A DNA stretch of 52,063 bases. Source: Haladaptatus sp. ZSTT2 (GTDB taxonomy: Archaea > Halobacteriota > Halobacteria > Halobacteriales > Halococcaceae). Positions 9,048 to 17,869 of the stretch are shown one piece after another. How positions within the stretch are numbered: the stretch's first letter is position 1; the number at the start of each line of letters is the position of its first letter. The stretch lies in NCBI RefSeq assembly GCF_037081775.1, contig NZ_JBAMHQ010000003.1:1-52063 (forward strand), read 5' to 3'. The position numbers were made by a program, and so were the translations under genes. Under the pieces are notes generated by a model, which saw only the letters and a program-made list of their open reading frames with translations, was not told the origin of the DNA and did no database searches.

Positions 9048-9954
9048 TTCTGGCCGGTCGCGACCGTTGTCTCCCTCCCGTCTGGGAACGTACACTCGGT
9101 GTCCGCGTCAGTACGAATATAAGCACGACCTCTCTGTCGCGAACCCCGATCAAACGCGCCGATATTTAGACCGTGGGCTGGCGCTGCACGGCACTATTGA
9201 GTATGTTTGTGAGACCATAGCAGGAGAGTCGGATGAAGAGATTCGTGCGCTCGCGCTCGATGCCTTCGCCGACGAGTGGGACGGTCGTACGAGTCGCACT
9301 GAGTACGCCACTGCTGCCCACTACGAGTACGATAAACAGCTCGCCCGTGCCGCTATTGAGGCTTACTTCTCGACCGGTCCAGGGCTCGATCACGTTCGTG
9401 GATCCGTTCTCACTGAGGTCGAACTCGAATGTGAACGAGATGGGATTTCCCTCCACGGATACGCTGATAACGTCGTCGGTACTGACGACGGCCTTCAGAT
9501 CATCGACTACAAACCATCCGTCAGATACGAGCTCTCGACGAGCGACCGCGCAAAGGAGAAGCTCCGCGAGCACCTTGCCGGCGAGGACTACCACCCTCGT
9601 ATCGTCAAGAGCGCAATTCAGGCAGCGACCTACATCGAGGGGATCCAGAATACAACCGTCTACGAACCGGGGATGGAGGTCGTCTTCACGTACTATGGAC
9701 TGATCGCCAACACGGATCTCGAAAAGAGTACTGCCGGCGTCCAACCCCGTGTTTCGGGCTACGGTCGCGATGTCGAGGAAACCTATTACAGCGAAGAAGA
9801 AACGATCTGGGGGCTGATACAGCGGGCACACGATGGGATCCGTGAGGACAACTACGAACCCATACGGTGGGACGCAATTCGTGAGAACGCCTGTGACCGG
9901 TGTGATTACCGCTCTATGTGTACCGATGCACTCGCAGAGGAGGTGCAGTTCTGA
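9040..9954 (+). CDS. PD-(D/E)XK nuclease with Fe-S cysteines (AddB C-terminal/Cas4-like)
   Basis: 304 aa from GTG at 9040 (VTDSGRS), overlapping the previous stop; the frame is open further upstream but runs inside the AddB-like gene. One cysteine near residue 21 (TRCPRQYEY) and three near the C-terminus (ACDRCDYRSMC) give the four-Cys iron-sulfur staple of AddB and Cas4. The nuclease core shows LHGYADNV and, after a turn, LQIIDYKPS, i.e. the D...DxK residues. Its stop overlaps the next start (TGATG), so all three genes are translationally coupled. It most likely cuts one strand during resection. Confidence 0.88.
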   Translation: MTDSGRSRPLSPSRLGTYTRCPRQYEYKHDLSVANPDQTRRYLDRGLALHGTIEYVCETIAGESDEEIRALALDAFADEWDGRTSRTEYATAAHYEYDKQLARAAIEAYFSTGPGLDHVRGSVLTEVELECERDGISLHGYADNVVGTDDGLQIIDYKPSVRYELSTSDRAKEKLREHLAGEDYHPRIVKSAIQAATYIEGIQNTTVYEPGMEVVFTYYGLIANTDLEKSTAGVQPRVSGYGRDVEETYYSEEETIWGLIQRAHDGIREDNYEPIRWDAIRENACDRCDYRSMCTDALAEEVQF

Positions 9955-12900
9955 TGTCGCCTCCTCCCGCTGAAGACGACCCCGACGATGAGCCGTCGCC
10001 GCGGATTCCCCAACAGCGTATCATCGAGTCTGGAGAATACCCAATGCGGGTGCTGGCCGGAGCTGGGACCGGGAAGACGTTCACGATGGTTCGGAAAATC
10101 GAGCACCTGATCGACGAACACGACGTCTCACCGGATCGAATCCTCGCATTAACGTTCACGAACAAGGCTGCAGACTCGATGCGCGAGAAGCTGAATGAGA
10201 AGCTTGGCGCACCGGGATACGACGTGAACGCATACACCTATCACTCAATCTGTCACGATATCCTTCGAGAGTATGCGTATCACGCTGCAATCGATCCGCA
10301 ATTCGATGTCGTGAATAACGCTGATCGAACCGCCCTCATTCACGAAGCGCTCGACGAAATCACCTATCGATTCACCAGCCCTGAAGTCTATGGCCCCGAC
10401 TCACATGCTGATGGGGCAGCAGGTAGCCTGCTCAAATTCATCTCCACGATGAAGAGCAAAGGAATCTCGCCAGGCACCATCGACACATTCCTTGGTGACG
10501 CTGACCGACTCCTGGAACTGGAGGCACTCGTCGACCGAATTGTCGACCGGGCGAATGAGACAGTCCGGGTCAGCTGGCGGGCCCCGTCTACAGACCGCCT
10601 CGAGGAGATGCGTGACGGCCTCGCCGACCTCCAGCAATCGATAGCATCCGAACGAACCGCGCTCGGCCAAACCGGTGTCGAACAGTCGGTCGCGACGTAT
10701 CTGCGCGGCATGGAGGAGACCTGTACCTCCCTCGACGAGCTATTAGAAACGGAGGAGGCGTCGATTATCGATGGTGAGCACAAGCCCGCGTTCCGTCTAC
10801 CGGCCTATCTGTTCGGGACGTACTCCAGTCCACCGAGCGGTATCCCCGACTCGATGTCCGTCACGCTCACCGGGAAACTTCGGTCGTTCGTCGAGGAATG
10901 CCAGGAAGCAGCCGATCTGGTCGCTGGCTATACCGCGTACGAGCAACGCCTCCGCGAGGCATCGCTGGTCGACTTTGCCGACTTGATCGGTGCGACGCTC
11001 GATCTCCTTGAGGATCCGGACATCCGTGCCGAGATTGCGGGACAGTATGATTACGTGTTCTGTGACGAATTCCAGGACACAGATGCTGTCCAATTCGAGC
11101 TGGTCGACCAGCTCGCGGACGATGACAAACTGTTCGTGGTCGGTGATGATGACCAGGCGATCTACGAGTGGCGTGGGGCGGCAGTCGAGAACATCGGGCA
11201 CCGACTCGAGGAACGCTACGAGACGCTGGTTCCAGAAACGCTTGAGGAGAACTTCCGCTCCAAGCAACCGATTCTGGATGTCGCGAACAACGTCATTGCA
11301 CAGCTAGAGGCCCGTGGAAGCGAGAAGGAACTCACCGCAGTCGGTGACGCTGCGGATGCGAGCGATGGCATTGCGACGATAACGGCAGCTGAGGACGATG
11401 AAGTGCAGGCTGAACAGATTGCGACTGCAATCGGCCACCTCCTTTCAGGGTCACTCGGTGACGTCGATGAAACGTATGATGCGGGCGACATCGCACTTCT
11501 CGTACGGAAAAATCGCCATGCAAAGCCGATCGTACGGGCGCTTGAAGAGCGCGGCATCCCGTATCAACTCGCTGGTGGACTCGCGGCCGATTCGGTTGGT
11601 GTTGAGACCGTCCTCGCGTATCTCAAAGCACTTGCGAACCCAACGGACGAGGTCAGTCTGAATCGTGTGTTGACGATGCGCTATCGGCTTCACGACGCTG
11701 ATATACGACTACTCAACACTGCCTCTGATTCGTTATCGGAGGCCTTGCAGTCGCTTCCACTCGACCAGTTTCGTGAACCTGAGCGCGTTCGTCGTGCCCG
11801 TGAAGATTTCCAGGCGCTACGTGCCAAGCGAGAGATCTACTCCGTAGCTCGTCTGTTCCGCGAGTTGAAAGAGCAGACGAATATCCACTGGTACCTGTCG
11901 CCACAAGAACGACGAGACCTACGAACCCTGGAGTCACTTATCGACTCCTTCGGAGAGGGCGCGCTCCAGCCAGCATTAGACGAGTCGTTCCTCGAACTGC
12001 TCTCCCTCATGGGGTCACTCGACGATAGCATCGCTGGCGTCCAAGACCAGGCTGACACGGTGCGTGACGCGGTCAACATCATGACCGTGCACAAGAGCAA
12101 GGGACTGGAGTTCCCGGTCGTCTTCCTCCCGAACCTTTCTGCTGACCAGTGGGAACCGAGTACGCGCTCGTACGATACACTCGGCCACACGCTCGAAGAG
12201 ACAGCTGCTACCCCGCTCGACCAAGACTTCGAAAAGCGCGACGAGTACGAAGCGCGCCGCATTTTCCACGTCGCCATGACGCGTGCGGAAGAACAACTCG
12301 TACTCGTTGGTCGGCACGCCGACGACGGCGGAGTTGATGACAGCGATCTCTCGCTATCGTTCATCGACTCCTGGCTCCCCGAGCAAATCCCTTGGCGGGC
12401 CACCGGCGCATCCTTCCCCATCTGGCAAGAGGTCACTGCTGGACTTCCACCGGCAGCCACAGATTGGACGGACAAGGTTGCTCCGACCGATGGCAGCGTC
12501 GATCCGACTATCTCTGTGGACGGCGAACCAGTACCCCAGTCAGCGGCCCGGGACCGCGTCCTGGCACTTGCTCGTGGTTTACTGAACGGGGACCTCGACT
12601 CTGTCTCACCTGCAACGGCTGGATTTGCCGTTGAAGCGCTATCGACGGATGGTGGTCCTGCGCTGAGTCACCGGCACAGCTATACTTCGCTCGAGAAGTA
12701 CAGCCAGTGTTCCCGGCGTCACTATCTCGATTATCTGGTTCGTGCGTTCGAGGATCCCCAGCGAGGTGCCACCGGTTCCGACACCGTGTCGATTCGTGAT
12801 ACGGGTATCCTCTTCCACGATACGGCTGAGCTAGCTGCGAAACGGAGTCTGACATCTCCTGAGGAATGGAACGATGTCTGCGACGAACTCGGCCGCCAGG

Positions 12901-13385
12901 AGAGTTACTCTGCTGATATCGTTGATCAGGCCAAGGACTGCATCGACCGGTACTTCAGCACTGGGGCAAGTTCGTGGGAGATCCTCAGTGCAGAACGGTC
13001 GTTCACGCTCGACATTGATGGTCATACGATTACGGGGAAAATTGACGCTGTCTGTCGCAACTCGGCTGGCAACCTCGTCGTCCTCGATTACAAGGCGACC
13101 ACGATGCAGCGCTCGCTCGATGACAACCTCCAGTTACCGATCTATCTGCTCGCCTGCCAACAGCTCTTCGACGAACGAATCGAGGAAGCTGGCTATGTCT
13201 ATGTCGGGTCGGTTGGCCCCGACATGAGTACTCGTGCGTTCTCTGATGATGAATTAGCGCAATGCCGAGAAGACCTCCTCACACGGTTACAAGCGGCTGA
13301 AGACTCGACCTTTGACGACTACACTGCGGGCGATCACTGCCAGTGGTGTCCCCACCGTAGCCTGTCCTGCAGCCAAACTCACTAA
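9954..13385 (+). CDS. UvrD/AddA-like helicase with C-terminal RecB-type nuclease
   Basis: 1143 aa. SF1A motifs in order: VLAGAGTGKTFTMV (Walker A, K41), LTFTNKAADSMREK (Ia), YDYVFCDEFQDTD (II), VVGDDDQAIYEWRGA (III), FRSKQPILDVAN (IV), VNIMTVHKSKGLEFPVVF (V) and IFHVAMTRAEEQLVLVG (VI). The last 230 residues are a PD-(D/E)XK domain: SLEKYSQCSRRHYLDY, GKIDAVCRN, LVVLDYKATT, ending with a cysteine cluster (HCQWCPHRSLSC), so a second Fe-S nuclease. It forms an operon with the two genes before it (TGATG overlap at 9952-9956). Expected activity: ATP-driven unwinding and degradation of linear DNA, as in AddAB. Confidence 0.92.
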   Translation: MSPPPAEDDPDDEPSPRIPQQRIIESGEYPMRVLAGAGTGKTFTMVRKIEHLIDEHDVSPDRILALTFTNKAADSMREKLNEKLGAPGYDVNAYTYHSICHDILREYAYHAAIDPQFDVVNNADRTALIHEALDEITYRFTSPEVYGPDSHADGAAGSLLKFISTMKSKGISPGTIDTFLGDADRLLELEALVDRIVDRANETVRVSWRAPSTDRLEEMRDGLADLQQSIASERTALGQTGVEQSVATYLRGMEETCTSLDELLETEEASIIDGEHKPAFRLPAYLFGTYSSPPSGIPDSMSVTLTGKLRSFVEECQEAADLVAGYTAYEQRLREASLVDFADLIGATLDLLEDPDIRAEIAGQYDYVFCDEFQDTDAVQFELVDQLADDDKLFVVGDDDQAIYEWRGAAVENIGHRLEERYETLVPETLEENFRSKQPILDVANNVIAQLEARGSEKELTAVGDAADASDGIATITAAEDDEVQAEQIATAIGHLLSGSLGDVDETYDAGDIALLVRKNRHAKPIVRALEERGIPYQLAGGLAADSVGVETVLAYLKALANPTDEVSLNRVLTMRYRLHDADIRLLNTASDSLSEALQSLPLDQFREPERVRRAREDFQALRAKREIYSVARLFRELKEQTNIHWYLSPQERRDLRTLESLIDSFGEGALQPALDESFLELLSLMGSLDDSIAGVQDQADTVRDAVNIMTVHKSKGLEFPVVFLPNLSADQWEPSTRSYDTLGHTLEETAATPLDQDFEKRDEYEARRIFHVAMTRAEEQLVLVGRHADDGGVDDSDLSLSFIDSWLPEQIPWRATGASFPIWQEVTAGLPPAATDWTDKVAPTDGSVDPTISVDGEPVPQSAARDRVLALARGLLNGDLDSVSPATAGFAVEALSTDGGPALSHRHSYTSLEKYSQCSRRHYLDYLVRAFEDPQRGATGSDTVSIRDTGILFHDTAELAAKRSLTSPEEWNDVCDELGRQESYSADIVDQAKDCIDRYFSTGASSWEILSAERSFTLDIDGHTITGKIDAVCRNSAGNLVVLDYKATTMQRSLDDNLQLPIYLLACQQLFDERIEEAGYVYVGSVGPDMSTRAFSDDELAQCREDLLTRLQAAEDSTFDDYTAGDHCQWCPHRSLSCSQTH

Positions 13386-13513
13386 GCTGCTGTCGATTTT
13401 TTCGACTCACCTCGAGTTGGTCATTCGCTATTGTTGTCGACGCCAGCTTAGCCGCAATTGCAATATCGGTTTCAAATCCATTGCTTCGTTAGAAAATATC
13501 GAACGAGCGCCAC

Positions 13514-14602
13514 TTAGGAAAGTTCCTTTATCGTCTTCTTGTCGTGGTCTGTGAGGAGTTGGACGTCGTATTCGTCCTCCATCGTAGCAATGTTCTGGAG
13601 GAGTTCAAGGGCCATGTTTTCGTTACCCTTCTTGAGGTGGTACTTGGCCTGCTTCCGCTGAACCTTGGCAACGCCTTTTTTCCCATCGTGCCATGGAAGA
13701 ATCTCCATGTAGTACATCTTGGCTTGGTTGAGATTTGCCCACCACTCGTCGGTGTCACCCTCTTCTTTCCATATCTCTTTGGCAAGCTTCCAGTGTGTCT
13801 CTGCGAGTTCCCGAGCCACCGGCTTTTTCTCGTACTCGCCGTTCGCAAGTTCGTAGGCCTCCTCAAGAAGTTCTAGAGCTTCCTCCAGATCAGCTTCTTC
13901 CCCACTTGCTCGAAGTTCTTCATAACGATCCTTCCGTACAAGTTCCTCGCTCCGCCACACCGTTTCACCGTCGAGATTTATTGCACGATACCGAGAGTCA
14001 CCATCCAGCAGATACAATACCTCTTCGCCTTCGTGACTTCCAAACTTCTGTTGTGGGCCGTTCAGATTGGGCGTCTCGTATTCCGTCACAACTTCGCCCG
14101 TATCAGTGTCGAAGATGTACACCGTCCGATCTGGGTTGTGGGTCGCCGTTGAAGCGTATCGTCCGTTGTCAGTGATCGCACACCTCCAGATGTTTGCGTC
14201 GAACTCGTGTTCAACGATCGGCTCACCATTAGAATCGACGACAACAAGTGTCCCACGTAGATCCTGGTCGGTAGCGTCACCGATGTCAGTTACTACTATA
14301 GTTCCATTGTTGGCTACAGCAGCATCCTCTACACGAGTGACGCTGAAGGCGTGTGCAACTTGGCTGGAAGAGTTCACTAGCACAATTGGTGCGCCATCAT
14401 CTGATCCAGAACTGGCATAGAGGCAGTGCCATTCACCGTTGGGAGATTCCACCGACTGGAACATCACTCTTGATCCACGGAAGTTACCGGAGATAAACTC
14501 AGAACTCAGAGAATCCTCGATTACTATATCGGGACTCGGCTCCGCTGACTTTTCCGATTTGGAGGAAGAGCGCTTACCAAATATCTTGTCAAATATTCCC
14601 AT
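13514..14602 (-). CDS. Beta-propeller plus TPR-like protein
   Basis: 362 aa from ATG at 14602 (MGIFDKIFGK). Residues about 40-230 form repeated strands with blade-like signatures (GTLVVVDSNGEP, TVYIFDTDTGEVV, RYRAINLDGETVW), typical of WD40/PQQ-like propellers. Residues 240-362 are helical repeats (EEALELLEEAYELA, AKYHLKKGNENMALELL), probably TPR-like. The N-terminus MGIFDKIFGKRSSSK resembles that of the TPR protein at 6514-6894 in being short, hydrophobic then basic. It is convergent with the AddA-like gene. Likely a scaffold; no catalytic residues are seen and there is no signal peptide. Confidence 0.75.
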   Translation of the reverse strand: MGIFDKIFGKRSSSKSEKSAEPSPDIVIEDSLSSEFISGNFRGSRVMFQSVESPNGEWHCLYASSGSDDGAPIVLVNSSSQVAHAFSVTRVEDAAVANNGTIVVTDIGDATDQDLRGTLVVVDSNGEPIVEHEFDANIWRCAITDNGRYASTATHNPDRTVYIFDTDTGEVVTEYETPNLNGPQQKFGSHEGEEVLYLLDGDSRYRAINLDGETVWRSEELVRKDRYEELRASGEEADLEEALELLEEAYELANGEYEKKPVARELAETHWKLAKEIWKEEGDTDEWWANLNQAKMYYMEILPWHDGKKGVAKVQRKQAKYHLKKGNENMALELLQNIATMEDEYDVQLLTDHDKKTIKELS

Positions 14603-14992
14603 ATCTGATGTTGACAATCCTGAGTGTTTAAACATACTGTCGAAGAGACAGTGCGATATTTTGGACAGGGACTATCATAGCCAAGATAGCGCCCACCGGC
14701 AGACCCGATCACAGCGAAGCAGACCGATTGTATCTCTGGCGTTCTCCACCTGCCACTTAATCTTAATCCTAATATTAAATTGCTACCACTCTCTCCGTTT
14801 TAATCTCGGAGCCCTGGAACCTCGTCCGTCTTAGCGAGCTACGCGTTCTCAGTTGTTCAGGGATGACACCGCTCGTGGATTTCGAAAAGGTAGAACGAAT
14901 TCAACTTGACCCGACTTTACGCGGGAACTTCGATAAGCAGTTCCTGAACGCTCGGAATGTTAATCCTCGACGCCTCGTTGTGGGGGTGCAAC
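14603..14992. other. Non-coding stretch with an AT-rich dyad
   Basis: About 390 bp between divergent genes. It contains one AT-rich dyad (14756-14779). The frame from 14863 has an ATG and reads sensibly for about 45 codons but is +1 to the next gene and then degrades, so it may be the remains of an N-terminus. No RNA gene is seen. Confidence 0.5.
14756..14779. repeat. AT-rich dyad, copy 3
   Basis: Reads TTAATCTTAATCCTAATATTAAA in part; same family as the sites at 704 and 1676. About 150 bp upstream of the propeller gene start. Confidence 0.45.
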
Positions 14993-15586
14993 ATGACCTG
15001 CCCACGCACTCATGTCGACCATCGCAATCCCGATCACCACGAGGCACTCCACCCAACCCGGAATATCGGCAACGCCCACGTCGTCGCTGGCGAATTTCTC
15101 ACGTCACGGTACCACGACGCCCTTCAAACTGTCCTCCATCCGCTCGGTGAGTCTCTCGAGACCCACGATCGGCACGCCCTCAACGACCTCGGCATCGTCC
15201 ACGCAAATGGTACCCTCAATGATCTCTCTCCGATTGTTCGCACCTACGTCAAGCTCGACGATTTTTGGACACGCACCCACCGTATTGCGCTCGATGAGTT
15301 ATTCGCTGCTCGACGCGCCCACTTGCTAAGCTGCTGTACCCGCAGTTTTCTTTCCCAATTTCCACGTCATACACTCGAGGTCGAGTCTGGGCGTACCGGT
15401 GCCGCGCTAGATGCGACGCTAGCTCCGCTTCTCGACAATGGCTTCCTCTCGTGGACGGACGATGAGGAGGCCACCTGCACCGTTGATGAACATCATGCGT
15501 TATATCGGCCCACTGAGCGCCTCTTTGACTCCCTGCTTGAACAAGCGCCCATCCTCTGTGACCTCCTCCCGCCAACCGACCTCTAG
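14993..15586 (+). CDS. Hypothetical haloarchaeal protein
   Basis: 197 aa from ATG at 14993 (MTCPRTHVDH); the open frame reaches 14957 but that start is less natural. His-rich N-terminus, otherwise a compact mixed protein with the segment FWTRTHRIALDEL and a C-terminal winged-helix-like part (LAPLLDNGFLSWTDDEEATCTV followed by LYRPTERL, like an HTH wing reading out). I do not recognise the family. It stands alone between the end-processing block and the toxin-antitoxin pair, and is convergent with the HEPN gene. Confidence 0.6.
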   Translation: MTCPRTHVDHRNPDHHEALHPTRNIGNAHVVAGEFLTSRYHDALQTVLHPLGESLETHDRHALNDLGIVHANGTLNDLSPIVRTYVKLDDFWTRTHRIALDELFAARRAHLLSCCTRSFLSQFPRHTLEVESGRTGAALDATLAPLLDNGFLSWTDDEEATCTVDEHHALYRPTERLFDSLLEQAPILCDLLPPTDL

Positions 15587-15699
15587 TAGAGCGGTTCCGT
15601 CCAATTCCTCTTCATCCAACCCCGAGACCGTCACGTGATCGACCCTTGCCCTTACCTTACTTTCACTCAGAGCCAATAAAAGAGACCGTAGCTGATGGG

Positions 15700-15725
15700 T
15701 TAACCTTAATATTAGACTTAAGCTT
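15700..15725. repeat. AT-rich dyad, copy 4
   Basis: Contains CCTTAATATTAGACTTAAG; lies directly downstream of the HEPN stop codon. One of five copies that cluster between 14.7 and 17.8 kb. Confidence 0.45.
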
Positions 15726-15726
15726 G

Positions 15727-16221
15727 TCACCCTCGTGTGCAGATGCACTCGTGGCCGATCGAGAGATAGTCGAGAATATACTGGTGAACCGCGGTCGCGA
15801 GCTCGAGCATGGCGTCGGCCTGTGTCTCTCCGCCGACGGCCTGTCGATAGTAGGTTTTCGAACGATTCTCCCGCCAGAGTTGGAGGAATTGGTCTCCCAG
15901 CGACTCGCTGTACAAGTTCGCCTCGGCACCCCGTTCGTAGACGTCCGAATGGGTGACGAACTCCGTGCTGTCCATCCCAGTTGCGTGAAGGAGATAGAAG
16001 TGAATACTGCGTTCGATGGCGATGAATGAACTTTCGATGACGACGGTGTAGTACCCGTTCTGTGTTCGCAGGAAGCGGGCTGCATCGAGGAGGCGACATG
16101 CCTTCCGGAGCTGCAGGAGTGCATCGTCGTCGGTGTCGAGTCCGGACTCTTTGCGCACTGGTTCACGCTCGAACGCTCGCTGAGCGTCCGTGAGTGCATC
16201 TTCAACGTAACTACTGTCCAT
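15727..16221 (-). CDS. HEPN-domain protein (toxin half of MNT-HEPN pair)
   Basis: 164 aa, all-helical. The HEPN pattern is visible: a long helix YYTVVIESSFIAIERSIHFYLL followed later by the RNase-type loop WRENRSKTYYRQ (Arg, polar spacer, aromatic), where many HEPN proteins have RX4-6H. Its start overlaps the stop of the nucleotidyltransferase gene by 11 bp, so the two are translated as a pair. In studied MNT-HEPN (HepT/MntA) systems the HEPN protein is an RNase toxin and the nucleotidyltransferase neutralises it, sometimes by AMPylating the tyrosine of the loop; that tyrosine position is present here. Confidence 0.85.
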   Translation of the reverse strand: MDSSYVEDALTDAQRAFEREPVRKESGLDTDDDALLQLRKACRLLDAARFLRTQNGYYTVVIESSFIAIERSIHFYLLHATGMDSTEFVTHSDVYERGAEANLYSESLGDQFLQLWRENRSKTYYRQAVGGETQADAMLELATAVHQYILDYLSIGHECICTRG

Positions 16222-16891
16222 TCGTCAGTACCTCTTGCTTGGCGGTTTGGAGGTCCTCAGTTCCGTGGAGAACGATACCCTCGGTGAAGATCTCGCGGAG
16301 TCGATCGCCGATGTTGGTAACGCTCTCTACTGATTCGGCGAGTACCTGGAACTGGTAGCGGTCGCCAGCGAATCGCTCCTCCTCTAAGTCGCGTGCGACT
16401 TCGTGAGCGATTCGCTGGGCAGTCGCCTTCTCCTCGGTGACGAGAACAAAGCAGTCGACGTCGCTCGACCGGTCAGCCTCGCCACGAGCGACACTGCCGA
16501 AGACGAGGATGCCAGCAATGTTGTCAATCCGGCTGCGCAACCTGTCCACGAGGGTTCGAACCGGATCGTGGAACTCGGATTGCGGGATCTGGAGAACTGG
16601 GTCGTCTGGCTTTGTGAGGCGTTCGCGATTGATCTGGACGAGCTTCCTGTTCCCTTCTCGTGTAATATGGACGAGGTCGGTTTCAGCTAACAGGTCGACT
16701 GTATCGGTCACGCTGCTTGGGCTATGATCGGTCGCCCGTCGGATGTCCCTGATGCTGAACCGTGTATGTGGGTTGTTTGCGAGCAGTGTGAGGATGTCGC
16801 CTGTTGCTGCGTATCGGAATAGCCGGCTGTTCGGCACCGGTACTGGGATTGTAAGCTCCATCCCTGAAGTTTGTTCGCTGAGGGCTACCAT
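16211..16891 (-). CDS. MNT nucleotidyltransferase with N-terminal winged helix (antitoxin)
   Basis: 226 aa. Residues about 25-90 form a winged helix (FSIRDIRRATDHSPSSVTDTV), followed by the minimal nucleotidyltransferase motif FGSVARGEADRSSDVD (GSxxRG...SDxD) near residue 130. The DNA-binding domain suggests that the antitoxin autoregulates the operon. Two exactly inverted 22-bp AT-rich sequences (16977-16998 and 17123-17144) lie upstream and are good candidate operators. Coupled to the HEPN gene by overlap. The first ATG (16891) gives MVALSEQTSG; a later in-frame ATG (MELTIPV) is also plausible. Confidence 0.88.
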   Translation of the reverse strand: MVALSEQTSGMELTIPVPVPNSRLFRYAATGDILTLLANNPHTRFSIRDIRRATDHSPSSVTDTVDLLAETDLVHITREGNRKLVQINRERLTKPDDPVLQIPQSEFHDPVRTLVDRLRSRIDNIAGILVFGSVARGEADRSSDVDCFVLVTEEKATAQRIAHEVARDLEEERFAGDRYQFQVLAESVESVTNIGDRLREIFTEGIVLHGTEDLQTAKQEVLTNGQ

Positions 16892-16976
16892 GGTCGCTCT
16901 TAGCTACCAATACTCTTGTAGATTTTGGTGAGTCTCAAGTGGGACTGCGAGAAGAGACGACGTAAACCACAGAATC

Positions 16977-16998
16977 TAATCTTAAGAATAAGATTAAA
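16977..16998. repeat. AT-rich dyad, copy 5
   Basis: TAATCTTAAGAATAAGATTA core; its reverse complement occurs at 17123-17144. Upstream of the MNT gene. Confidence 0.6.
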
Positions 16999-17122
16999 CC
17001 AGCTATCTACTACTTTGTGATCCTGTAGCCCCAATACAGGTCTGTCGTTCACATGGGCGACTAGTAGTGAATTACTGACGATTCAGTCTACTCCATAATC
17101 ACCGGATTACTAATCTCAAAGG

Positions 17123-17144
17123 TTTAATCTTATTCTTAAGATTA
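17123..17144. repeat. AT-rich dyad, copy 6
   Basis: Exact inverted copy of 16977-16998 (22 of 22 bases). The two could be bound together by a looping regulator. Confidence 0.6.
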
Positions 17145-17235
17145 ACCATACCCGCTCAAACGGAGATCCTCTGTCCGAAGGGCTAGGTGAATAGGAATCC
17201 GGTAAGGCTCGACAGTGATGGACGCCGTGGCAGGC

Positions 17236-17622
17236 TCAATCCTCGATTTCAGTCGCGGCACGATTCAGTATTCTATTGAAATCGTGACGGAGGCGGGCCG
17301 GTTTGGTTTCATACTCGCCAGCATCCTCGTATATGTTGAGAACACAGGCTCGAATATCACCTTCACTCCGATCCATAGCCTCGGCAACATCGTTCCAGGC
17401 TCTGTCCATTCGTGTCTCATCAATCGAGCGGAGATGTCCGTTGTCATCTCGCCTCGGTGGATTCCCATCGCGTTTCCGGTAGCTCTCTAGCAGGTGTTCT
17501 CTGTACTTCGGAGCAACTCGGCCCTCAATGAAGAATCCCGGAATGACGTCTGCTGCTGCGTCTCCCACTTCTTCGGGGAGAACTCTACTCCGACGCTGTT
17601 TGATCAGGTCTCTGAGACCCAT
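17236..17622 (-). CDS. Hypothetical protein
   Basis: 128 aa from ATG at 17622 (MGLRDLIKQRR); a further in-frame start exists at 17649. Basic N-terminus, then helical and charged, with a segment APKYREHLLESYRKRDGNPP and a conserved-looking FNRILNRAATEIED end. No family recognised. It stands alone between the dyad cluster and the recombinase gene; AT-rich dyad copy 7 lies upstream. Confidence 0.55.
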   Translation of the reverse strand: MGLRDLIKQRRSRVLPEEVGDAAADVIPGFFIEGRVAPKYREHLLESYRKRDGNPPRRDDNGHLRSIDETRMDRAWNDVAEAMDRSEGDIRACVLNIYEDAGEYETKPARLRHDFNRILNRAATEIED

Positions 17623-17786
17623 ATGCTTGCTATAAACCCGGGAGGACATATAGGGTCAAACCTGTGTTATCGATTTCTAGGAGGAGTAGAGCCAGATTCA
17701 GATAATACGGGCACTGTGTTTTATATAGGGGTTTCCCAGGTGCGTCTCTGGATTCTCTCGGGGCCCTCTAAAGGCAGCTAATACCC

Positions 17787-17819
17787 GTAATCTTAATATT
17801 AGGATTAACATTAGGGTTA
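17787..17819. repeat. AT-rich dyad, copy 7
   Basis: Contains TAATCTTAATATTAGGATTA. Just downstream of the recombinase gene and upstream of the 128-aa gene. Confidence 0.45.
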
Positions 17820-17869
17820 TGACGCCTCCTCAACCAACGTCCTACTGCTGCATCCATGCGTTGGTTGAG

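Larger units (their letters stand above)
16892..17235. other. Regulatory stretch with paired dyads
   Basis: About 344 bp without a gene. It holds two AT-rich dyads that are exact inverted copies of one another, about 146 bp apart. The rest shows no coding or RNA signal. Confidence 0.6.

Noticed and set aside
9040-9954. Cas4 of a CRISPR system
   Set aside because: The Fe-S nuclease sits between AddB-like and AddA-like genes with overlaps; no cas1/cas2 or repeats in the window.
14863-15150. Plus-strand frame starting MTPLVDFEK
   Set aside because: First 45 codons look reasonable, but it then shadows the 14993 gene; kept only as a note on the gap.
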